A stretch of DNA of 7,174 nt from Acidimicrobiaceae bacterium. Lineage in GTDB: Bacteria > Actinomycetota > Acidimicrobiia > Acidimicrobiales > UBA8190. The translations under genes were made by a program, and so were the position numbers. This document shows, piece after piece, positions 1 through 5,528 of the stretch. The notes beneath the pieces are model-generated. The model made no database searches, was not told the origin of the DNA, and saw nothing but the letters and a program-made list of their open reading frames with translations. Every line of letters starts with the position of its first letter. Within the stretch, counting starts at the first letter, position 1. Location: positions 710 through 7,883 of the forward strand of contig PKWD01000136.1 of NCBI GenBank assembly GCA_003131945.1. The letters are read 5' to 3'.

Positions 1-224
1 TGCATCTCGATCGCCGCCGCCACACAGGCGCTCGGAGAGGAGAACACGGCGAAGAAGCCGTCGCCCTGGGTGCTGATCTCCTTCCCGCCATGAGCGGCGA
101 GGCCGGCCCGGATGAGACGGTGATGATCGGCCAGAGCCTCGGCGTAGGCGTCCTCTCCCATGCGCCTGAGCAGCGCCGTCGAGCCCTCGATGTCGGTGAA
201 GAGGAAGGTGAGTGTCTCCGTGGG
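1..224 (-). CDS. Class III adenylate/guanylate cyclase, N-terminal part (runs off the left edge; start codon missing)
   Basis: The reading frame encodes the N-terminal half of a class III nucleotide cyclase catalytic domain (ATP or GTP to a cyclic nucleotide). Two hallmark stretches are visible: TFLFTDIEGSTALL, whose Asp is the first metal ligand, and STQGDGFFAVF, whose GD supplies the second metal Asp. In the actinobacterial family starting this way the cyclase domain is often followed by ATPase or TPR domains, but that part lies outside the window. The Lys that usually selects the purine just before the GD motif (K-T-x-G-D in typical adenylate cyclases) is Ser here, so the substrate cannot be assigned. 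The frame is open from a TGA at 225-227, yet there is no ATG, GTG or TTG before the FTDIEGST motif. The first ATG (159-161) would delete that motif. Either ACG at 219-221 is used as a start or a one-base change has damaged it. The gene diverges from the penicillin-binding protein gene. The cyclase identity is secure; whether it is intact is not. Confidence 0.78.
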
Positions 225-227
225 TCA

Positions 228-233
228 AGCGTA
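228..233 (-). promoter_or_regulatory. Possible -10 element for the cyclase gene
   Basis: On the minus strand this reads TACGCT, which fits the TANNNT -10 pattern. Counting six bases downstream places +1 at 221, the first base of the in-frame ACG codon of the cyclase frame. That would suit a leaderless message. I see no convincing -35. One short element in GC-rich DNA is weak evidence on its own. Confidence 0.25.
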
Positions 234-313
234 AGAGATCGGCCGCACCACTGCAGGGGTGTCTTCCCCGAAGGCGTGTGCGGAGCGTCCCGGATTCGGG
301 CCAGGTCACTGAG

Positions 314-319
314 TAGCGT
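314..319 (+). promoter_or_regulatory. Possible -10 element for the penicillin-binding protein operon
   Basis: TAGCGT fits TANNNT. A start site 7 to 9 bases after it falls on 326-328, at the GTG start codon of the penicillin-binding protein, and there is no Shine-Dalgarno sequence before that GTG. A leaderless transcript would explain both. The -35 region is not recognisable. The stretch 228-327 between the divergent cyclase and PBP genes holds nothing else I can name. Confidence 0.3.
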
Positions 320-327
320 CGTGTTCC

Positions 328-2208
328 GTGGCTCTCCGAGCTCGTTCGCCCGTGGTGGCCACGAGCGTGGTCCTGCTGGCCCTCGTTCTCCAGGGTTGCG
401 CCGGTTCCGTCAGTGCTTCCGCCACCATTGCCGGGTACCTCTCGGCCTGGTCGCACGGCGACTACGGCGCCATGGCGGCACTGGTCCGCCGCCCCCCGGC
501 GGACTTCGCCTCGTTCAACCGACAAGTGGCCGACGATCTCGATCTCGAGCGCGCTTCCTATGGCGCCGGACCGGCGACGGTGTCGGGATCCGACGCCACC
601 GTGGCGGTGACCGGTCACCTCGTCCTCACCCCCTTCGGTTCCTGGACCGTCCACACCACGCTGCACCTGACCGACGCCGGACCCGCCGGCTCGTGGCGCG
701 TGCTGTGGTCGCCGGCGTCGATCATCTCGGCGCTGGGCCCCGGCGAGTCCGTCTCGACCACCGTGACGTGGCCGGCGCGCGCCGCCATCGACGGACTCGG
801 AGGCGCCCCTCTCACCACCGAGGCCCCCACCGTCACCATCGGGATCGAGGGGAGCCGGATCACGTCGGCGCCCACAGTGACCGCGGCGCTGGAGCAGGCC
901 GGGGCCACGGCGGCCGAGGTGACCGGCGCGCTGGCCACGGCCACCGCCCATCCGACGTGGTTCGTCCCCGTCTTCGCCGTCACCCAGGCCCGCTACGACC
1001 AACTGAAGCCGACCATCTACCCGGTGCCGGGCACCGTCTTCGAGACCCAGGCGGCCCGCACGGCCGTCACCGCCGGGCTGGCCGTCCACGTCGTCGGGTC
1101 GGTCGGGCCCGTCACCGCCCAGGAGCTCCAGAGCCTCGGTGCTCCCTACCAGTCGGGTGACGCCGTCGGGCAGACGGGCATCGAACAGGCCTACGAGAAG
1201 CAACTGGCCGGGCGACCGGGCGGCCGGATCGTGATCACGAACGCGGCCGGTGACGCGGTGGCGCGTGTCGCCACCTTTGCGTCGCATCCCGGATCACCGG
1301 TGCGCACGACCATCGATCCCACCATCCAACAGGCGGCCGAGTCGGCCCTCGCCGGCGAGACCTTGCCGGCCGCCCTGGTAGCCATGGACCCGTCGACCGG
1401 CGACGTGCTGGCCTCGGTCAGCCTGCCCGAGTCCGATGACTTCGACAACGCACTGACCGGCGCCTTCCCCCCGGGCTCGACCTTCAAGGTGGTGACCTCG
1501 GCCGATCTCATCGAACACGGCTCGTCGCCCTCGAGCCCGGCCAGCTGCCCGCCCACCATCACGGTGGGGGGCGAGACGTTCCACAATTTCGAAGGTGAGA
1601 CGGCGTCGTCGTTGAGTTTGGAAACGGCCTTCGCCGAATCGTGCAACGCCGCCTTCATCGGGTTGGCGCGCAGCCTGCCCTATGGGAGCTTCACTACCAC
1701 CGCCGCCCAGTTCGGGATCGGAGCCACTCTCCATCTCGGCGTGTCGGCCTTCGGGGGCAAGGTACCCACCCCCGACACCGACGCCGGGAGGGCGGCGACG
1801 TCCATCGGCCAGGCCGACGTCCTCGTGTCTCCGCTCGACATGGCCACCGCCGCCGCCGCCGTTGATTCCGGGAGCCTGCACCTGCCCCGCCTGGTCGTCG
1901 GCACCGGTGACGACACCCCCGTGCACGCGCTCGATCCGACGGTCGTGTCCGACCTGCGCACGATGATGGCGGCCGTGGTCGACAGCCCCACGGGCACCGC
2001 CGCCGGAGCCGGACTGCCGGCCGGTACCTACGGCAAGACGGGCACGGCCGAATTCGGGACGGCCAACCCGCCGCAGACCCATGCCTGGTTCATCGGCTAC
2101 CGGGACAATCTGGCCTTTGCCGTTCTCGTCGTCGGCGGCGGGGTCGGTGGGAAGGTGGCGGCCCCGATCGCGGCGAAGTTCCTCGCCGCCGTCGGGTCGT
2201 CTCCGTGA
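328..2208 (+). CDS. Penicillin-binding lipoprotein, class B-type transpeptidase (MecA_N-like + transpeptidase)
   Basis: This 626-residue protein is a D,D-transpeptidase that should cross-link peptidoglycan on the outer face of the membrane and be a beta-lactam target. The N-terminus is a lipoprotein signal: Arg4 and Arg6, a hydrophobic run, then lipobox L-Q-G-C with the acylated Cys at 24. Residues about 30-140 look like the NTF2-like MecA_N domain. About 145-300 is a dimerisation or linker region containing the usual GQTGIEQAYEKQLAG-type stretch near 280-296. The transpeptidase domain follows from about 330. All three active-site motifs are present: S384-T-F-K387 (nucleophile and base), S438-C-N440, and K570-T-G572. 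Length and order resemble mycobacterial Rv2864c and the PBP2a group; I am recalling those families, not aligning to them. GTG 328 is the first start after the in-frame TGA at 310-312. The stop overlaps the next gene's GTG (GTGA), suggesting translational coupling with the glycosyltransferase. Confidence 0.92.
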   Translation: MALRARSPVVATSVVLLALVLQGCAGSVSASATIAGYLSAWSHGDYGAMAALVRRPPADFASFNRQVADDLDLERASYGAGPATVSGSDATVAVTGHLVLTPFGSWTVHTTLHLTDAGPAGSWRVLWSPASIISALGPGESVSTTVTWPARAAIDGLGGAPLTTEAPTVTIGIEGSRITSAPTVTAALEQAGATAAEVTGALATATAHPTWFVPVFAVTQARYDQLKPTIYPVPGTVFETQAARTAVTAGLAVHVVGSVGPVTAQELQSLGAPYQSGDAVGQTGIEQAYEKQLAGRPGGRIVITNAAGDAVARVATFASHPGSPVRTTIDPTIQQAAESALAGETLPAALVAMDPSTGDVLASVSLPESDDFDNALTGAFPPGSTFKVVTSADLIEHGSSPSSPASCPPTITVGGETFHNFEGETASSLSLETAFAESCNAAFIGLARSLPYGSFTTTAAQFGIGATLHLGVSAFGGKVPTPDTDAGRAATSIGQADVLVSPLDMATAAAAVDSGSLHLPRLVVGTGDDTPVHALDPTVVSDLRTMMAAVVDSPTGTAAGAGLPAGTYGKTGTAEFGTANPPQTHAWFIGYRDNLAFAVLVVGGGVGGKVAAPIAAKFLAAVGSSP

Positions 2209-4199
2209 CAGCACCGGTCTACCCGTCGACGTGGGGGTCACTCCCCGACCAGGGGGGCCGCGGGCTCCATCTCCCGGCCCGCCGTCGCCGGCCCCGGGGG
2301 GTGCGGCGTTTGTGGGTGTTCTGGCAGTCCCCCGACGACCAGCCCCGGTGGGCGCGTCCCGCCCTCCTGGCCGTGGCCGCGCTGGCCGCGCTGGCTTATG
2401 CCTGGGGCCTCGACCACGCCGCCCTCGAACCCTTCTACGGCGCCGCCGCCCGCAGCATGTCGATGAGCTGGCACAACTTCTTCTTCGGAGCCTTCGACCC
2501 CGACGGTACCGTCACCGTGGACAAGCTCCCGGGGGCACTGTGGTTGCAGGCGCTGTCGTTGCGCGCTTTCGGGATCAACACCTGGGCCTTCGTCCTGCCC
2601 CAGGTGGTCGAAGGCATCCTCACCGTTCTCGTTCTCTACCGGGCCGTGCGTCGTCTGGCCGGTCCCGGCGCCGGCATCGTCGCCGCCTTCGTCATGGCCG
2701 CCAGCCCGGTCACCGTGCTGCTCAACCGCGGGAACATCTCGGACTCCCTGTTGATCCTGCTCCTCGTCCTGGCGGCCGACGCCACCTCGCGGGCCCTCAC
2801 CACGGGCCGGCTGCGGTCTCTGCTCCTGGCCGGGTTGTGGGTGGGCCTCGCCTTCCAGGCCAAGATGACGCAAGCCTGGCTGGTCCTGCCGGCGTTGTGG
2901 CTCGCTTACCTCATCGCCTCCCCGGCGCGCGGGCGTCGACTGGGCCACGTCGTGCTCGCCACTTTGGTGACGGCGCTGGTGTCACTGAGCTGGATGCTGG
3001 CGGTGACGGCGGTGCCGTCGCACGACCGCCCCTATGTCGACGGCAGCGACGACGACTCGGTCTTCACCCAGGTCTTCGACTACAACGGCATCTTCCGCTT
3101 CGAACACGCGAGCGCCTTCGAGACGAGCGTGGGCCCCTTGGCGCCGTTTCTGGTCGTCGATCTCGAGAAGCGCACGTTCCTGAACGCCTCGACAGCCTTT
3201 ATCGGGCGCAGCTGGCACCGGCTGCTGTCGGGACCCCTCGGTCGTGACACGGCCTGGTTGCTGCCCGCCTCGATCCTCGCCGCCGTCGGTGTCGTTGTGT
3301 CGCGGCGACGAAGACGGCGCTACGACCCGGTGCGCGCCTGCTGCGTGCTGTGGGGGACATGGCTCGTCGTGACCGTCGTCGCCTTCAGCGACGGGTCCTA
3401 CCTCAACTCGTACTACACGGCCGCTCTCACCCCGGCCATCGCTGCGTTGTGCGGCGTCGGGCTGTCGGCCGCCTGGCGGGCCGCGCGTGCCGGACTCGGC
3501 GCTTCCGCCTCCTCGGTCGGGCGTCTTCTCGTGGGTGTGGCCGTCACCGCCACGGCCGGCTACGCCGTCTACCTGATCCCTACCGGCACCGGCGTCCGTC
3601 CCTGGCTCGTCCCCGCCGTGATCATCACCGCCGTCGCCGCCGACGTCTTGCTGGTGGCGTCGTGGTGGTGGCGGCGGGACTCCACCCGTCTGGGATCGGT
3701 GGCCCTGGTGACCGCGGCGCTGTCCAGGGTCCTCGTCCCCTCGGTGGCCTCGGCCACCGTCGTCAGCGACGGTCTCGGGTCCTTCGACACGCCGTTCCAG
3801 CCGGCGTCGGTCACCCTGGTGACGCAGACCGACGCGCTGCGATCCCAGCAGGCGGTGGCCCGGTCGGTGCGGACGCTGGAGCTGTTGGCGGCGGCGTCGA
3901 AGACCCGAATCCTCTTCGTCACCGACACCTCCATCGTGGCCTCCGCCTACATTCTCGCCAGCGGCCGGGAGGTCCTGCCCATCGGGGGATATACCGGGGC
4001 CATCCCGTCACCCACGCTGGCACAGATTCGCATCGACATCGCCTTCGGGCAGGTGCGCCTGGCCGTCGACCCTGTGGACCCGCCCGGCAACGACCCGCGC
4101 ATCGTCTGGATCCGGACCCATTGCCAACTGGCGCGTCTCGACCGGCCGGCGACGGTGCGGTTCGGCGTCTACGACTGCCACAACACGGCCCGGACCTGA
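2205..4199 (+). CDS. Polytopic membrane glycosyltransferase, GT39 / PMT_2 (ArnT-like) family
   Basis: This 664-residue integral membrane protein probably transfers a sugar from a polyprenyl-phosphate donor to a lipid or protein acceptor outside the cell membrane. The first membrane helix is near residues 52-68. After it comes the conserved extracytoplasmic loop: FYGAAARSM, SWHNFFF (about 88-94), FDPDG and TVDKLPG (about 103-109), with Asp70, Glu75 and Asp106 among candidate acidic catalytic or metal residues. Many hydrophobic segments follow, including NRGNISDSLLILLLVLAAD (about 174-192). Another loop contains PYVDGSDDDS. A C-terminal soluble segment (about 560-664) ends with a conserved-looking VYDC. 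This matches the large actinobacterial GT39 proteins; donor and acceptor cannot be read from sequence. The start is the GTG overlapping the upstream stop. The first 35 residues are poorly conserved-looking, and a TTG near 2309 could be the true start. Cotranscription with a penicillin-binding lipoprotein suggests a role in envelope polymer or glycoprotein synthesis, which is inference. Confidence 0.88.
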   Translation: MTAPVYPSTWGSLPDQGGRGLHLPARRRRPRGVRRLWVFWQSPDDQPRWARPALLAVAALAALAYAWGLDHAALEPFYGAAARSMSMSWHNFFFGAFDPDGTVTVDKLPGALWLQALSLRAFGINTWAFVLPQVVEGILTVLVLYRAVRRLAGPGAGIVAAFVMAASPVTVLLNRGNISDSLLILLLVLAADATSRALTTGRLRSLLLAGLWVGLAFQAKMTQAWLVLPALWLAYLIASPARGRRLGHVVLATLVTALVSLSWMLAVTAVPSHDRPYVDGSDDDSVFTQVFDYNGIFRFEHASAFETSVGPLAPFLVVDLEKRTFLNASTAFIGRSWHRLLSGPLGRDTAWLLPASILAAVGVVVSRRRRRRYDPVRACCVLWGTWLVVTVVAFSDGSYLNSYYTAALTPAIAALCGVGLSAAWRAARAGLGASASSVGRLLVGVAVTATAGYAVYLIPTGTGVRPWLVPAVIITAVAADVLLVASWWWRRDSTRLGSVALVTAALSRVLVPSVASATVVSDGLGSFDTPFQPASVTLVTQTDALRSQQAVARSVRTLELLAAASKTRILFVTDTSIVASAYILASGREVLPIGGYTGAIPSPTLAQIRIDIAFGQVRLAVDPVDPPGNDPRIVWIRTHCQLARLDRPATVRFGVYDCHNTART

Positions 4200-4209
4200 T
4201 CGACCGGGG

Positions 4210-4719
4210 TTGGCGGCGGTGCGGCAGGTGGAGTGTCGTGTGCGTCGTTATGCGTCGGGGGACGCCGGGGCCGTGGCCGACGTGTTCTTCCGATCGGTCC
4301 GGGAGGCCGCCCTGGCCGACTACAGCGCCGAGCAGGTACACGCCTGGGCTCCCGAGCGACGGGATCCCGACTGGTTCGACCGAAGAGCGCGAGACGGCAG
4401 GGTCTTCCTCGTCGCCGTGAACCTCGCCGACGAGATCGTCGGTTACGCCGACCTCGAGTCCAACGGTCATATCGATCACATGTTCTGCCGTCCCGATGTC
4501 GTGGGCCACGGCGTGGCCTCCCGCCTCTACGACACCCTCGAGCGTCACGCCCGGTCGGCCGGCATCAACCGCCTGTTCGTGGAGGCGAGCGAATCGGCGC
4601 GCCGTCTCTTCGCCCGCAAGGGCTTCGCCCTCCTTCGTCGCCAAGACCTCGTCGTGCAGGGGGTCGACATCCACAATTACGTGATGGAGAAACTGATCGG
4701 TGCCGCGCCAGGCCCTTGA
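4210..4719 (+). CDS. GNAT-family N-acetyltransferase
   Basis: This soluble protein of about 160-169 residues transfers an acetyl group from acetyl-CoA to an unknown amine. The acetyl-CoA pyrophosphate-binding motif A is visible as CRPDVVGHGVASRLYDTLE (about 93-111, core VVGHGVAS). Strand 4 precedes it (GYADLESNGHIDHMF), and the C-terminal EASESARRLFARKGF (about 125-139) is motif B. The segment ALADYSAEQVHAWAPE resembles the YafP-type branch of the superfamily. The start is uncertain. The coordinates use the TTG at 4210, but GTG codons at 4219, 4228 and 4240 are possible. GTG 4240 has the best Shine-Dalgarno (AGGTGGAG, 6-nt spacing) but would shorten the first beta strand. GTG 4228 gives the more typical N-terminus. 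The gene follows the glycosyltransferase after 10 bases, so it is probably cotranscribed. Its stop codon lies inside the thioredoxin gene's -35 box. Confidence 0.85.
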   Translation: MAAVRQVECRVRRYASGDAGAVADVFFRSVREAALADYSAEQVHAWAPERRDPDWFDRRARDGRVFLVAVNLADEIVGYADLESNGHIDHMFCRPDVVGHGVASRLYDTLERHARSAGINRLFVEASESARRLFARKGFALLRRQDLVVQGVDIHNYVMEKLIGAAPGP

Positions 4720-4747
4720 CTCCGGACCACGGTACGGGCCCTACCCT
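4715..4747 (+). promoter_or_regulatory. MerR-type operator/promoter of the thioredoxin gene
   Basis: The -35 TTGACT (4716-4721) and the -10 TACCCT (4742-4747) are separated by 20 bp, longer than the normal 17 bp. The spacer holds the imperfect dyad CCGGAC (4722-4727), four bases, GTACGG (4732-4737). The overlong spacer with a central dyad is the known design of promoters activated by MerR-family proteins, which untwist the DNA. The element matches the one before merR at 26 of 33 positions in the same orientation relative to its gene. The predicted +1 is near 4754, giving a leader of about 19 nt that includes the AAGGAG ribosome binding site at 4761-4766. Confidence 0.8.
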
Positions 4748-4772
4748 CCGGGTAACGACAAAGGAGACCGAT

Positions 4773-5105
4773 GTGCCCAGTGCTGTTCTCACCCTCACCG
4801 AGATGACCTTCGACGAAGAGGTCAGAGTGTCGCCTGTCCCCGTGATCGTCGAGTTCTGGGCGCAGTGGTGTCCACCGTGCAAAGTGATGGCTCCCATGCT
4901 CGACTCGTTGGCCACCGACCTCGAGGGTCGGTTGCGGGTGGGCAAGATCAACGTCGACGAGCACCCGGACCTGGCCGCCCGCTACGACGTCGTCAGCGTT
5001 CCCACATTCCTCGTCTTCACCGAGGGCGAACTCCGTCGAACGATGATCGGAGCCCGGAGCCGGGCCCAGCTGCTCGACGACGTCGGAGTGCCGATCAGCC
5101 GGTGA
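4773..5105 (+). CDS. trxA: Thioredoxin (WCPPC active-site variant), predicted MerR-regulated
   Basis: This 110-residue single-domain cytoplasmic thioredoxin should reduce disulfides in client proteins and be recycled by a thioredoxin reductase that is not in this window. The fold is covered end to end. Strand VIVEFWA leads into the redox site W32-C33-P34-P35-C36-K37. KINVDEHPDLAARYDVVSVPTFLVF contains the cis-proline P77 next to the active site, and the conserved Gly93 follows. Two features differ from the textbook protein: the usual Gly after the first cysteine is Pro (CPPC instead of CGPC), and the buried Asp of E. coli thioredoxin (D26) is Glu27. The start is GTG 4773, placed 6 nt after AAGGAG (4761-4766); the ATG at 4771 is out of frame. 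Its own promoter carries a MerR-type operator shared with the convergent regulator gene, whose 3' end overlaps this one by 11 bp. The symbol is by family, not orthology. Confidence 0.92.
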   Translation: MPSAVLTLTEMTFDEEVRVSPVPVIVEFWAQWCPPCKVMAPMLDSLATDLEGRLRVGKINVDEHPDLAARYDVVSVPTFLVFTEGELRRTMIGARSRAQLLDDVGVPISR

Positions 5106-5481
5106 CCCGGAGGGACCGGCAATCCTCGCTGTCGGGGTCTTCGCAGATGTCGACGAGCCGCACCAGTCGGGCACGGGTGTCGGCCAGCTGCTGCTGATGC
5201 TCGTCCAGCGCGCCGATCTTGGCCCGCGCCATGAGCAGGACGCTGTCGGCCGAGCTGTTGCTGTCCGGTCCCACCAGGGTGGCGATCTCCGAGAGGGTGA
5301 ACCCGAGCTGCTTGGCCCGTGCGATGAACTGCAGCCGCCACAGGTCGGTGGCCGAGTACTGGCGGTATCCGGATCTGGTCCGGGGAGGTTCCCGAAGAAG
5401 ACGGCGCCGCTCGTAGTAGCGGATCGTCTCGATGTTCACGCCCACCTCGTGGGCCAGTTGGCCGATGGTGAGGACGTCCAC
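5095..5481 (-). CDS. MerR-family metal-responsive transcriptional regulator (CueR/MerR-like)
   Basis: This 128-residue dimeric regulator has an N-terminal winged helix (LTIGQLAHEVGVNIETIRYYERRRLLREPPRTRSGYRQY), a segment close to the DNA-binding head of mercury MerR and its relatives. A long dimerisation helix follows (about 82-111), ending in the metal loop C113-E-D-P-D-S-E-D-C121. The C-x7-C spacing is that of CueR (mercury MerR has C-x8-C). The upstream helix position that is Cys in Hg and Zn sensors is Ser77 or Ala78 here, depending on a one-residue gap; there are no other cysteines. By family rules this favours a monovalent ion such as Cu(I), Ag(I) or Au(I), which is inference. GTG 5481 is chosen because the predicted +1 falls exactly on it, giving a leaderless mRNA; TTG 5487 would add two residues but lies before +1. 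The gene sits downstream of its own operator and converges on thioredoxin, the likely target. Confidence 0.92.
   Translation of the reverse strand: MDVLTIGQLAHEVGVNIETIRYYERRRLLREPPRTRSGYRQYSATDLWRLQFIARAKQLGFTLSEIATLVGPDSNSSADSVLLMARAKIGALDEHQQQLADTRARLVRLVDICEDPDSEDCRSLRVTG
5098..5120. terminator. Candidate bidirectional hairpin between convergent thioredoxin and merR genes
   Basis: An inverted repeat GCCGGT (5098-5103) and ACCGGC (5115-5120) encloses a second pairing of CCC (5106-5108) with GGG (5112-5114). This gives a nine-pair GC-rich stem with a two-base GA bulge and a GGA loop. It spans the thioredoxin stop codon and the last codons of merR. No T-run follows on either strand, so it would be a U-less terminator, as often proposed for actinomycetes, or simply a roadblock between converging transcripts. 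Confidence 0.4.
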
Positions 5482-5487
5482 CCCCAA

Positions 5488-5520
5488 AGACTACGGCCCG
5501 TACCGCAGTACGGGGTCAAG
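5488..5520 (-). promoter_or_regulatory. MerR-type operator/promoter of the merR gene (autoregulation)
   Basis: Read on the minus strand, the -35 TTGACC (5519-5514) and -10 TAGTCT (5493-5488) are 20 bp apart. The spacer carries a perfect dyad with arms CCCGTAC and GTACGGG around four bases (5497-5514). The arms match the CCGTAC-N4-GTACGG core I remember for transposon mer operators. The predicted +1 is 5481, the first base of the merR GTG codon. The -35 box lies 10 bp past the stop codon of the upstream peptidase gene, so merR has its own promoter rather than depending on read-through. Confidence 0.85.
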
Positions 5521-5528
5521 GGCGGCCA

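Noticed and set aside
251..270. GGGG / CCCC inverted repeat in the cyclase-PBP intergenic region
   Set aside because: A four-base stem of G and C is expected by chance in this composition, and its position fits neither a terminator nor an operator.
90..1160. Long plus-strand open frame of 356 codons overlapping the cyclase and PBP genes
   Set aside because: Its translation is an Arg/His/Gly/Pro-rich shadow typical of GC-rich DNA and has no recognisable domain, whereas the overlapping frames encode clear cyclase and transpeptidase motifs.
1840..1862. Run of GCC repeats (poly-Ala codons)
   Set aside because: It is a short alanine-coding run inside the transpeptidase domain, explained by codon use rather than by a functional repeat.
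1294..2241. Minus-strand open frame of 315 codons opposite the transpeptidase domain
   Set aside because: The composition is dominated by Gly, Arg and His, with no motif. It is antisense to a conserved catalytic domain, so its openness follows from codon bias.
2081..3247. Plus-strand open frame of 388 codons within the PBP/glycosyltransferase region
   Set aside because: It is a frame-shifted, Arg/Pro-rich reading of the glycosyltransferase gene; the frame with membrane helices and GT39 motifs is the real one.
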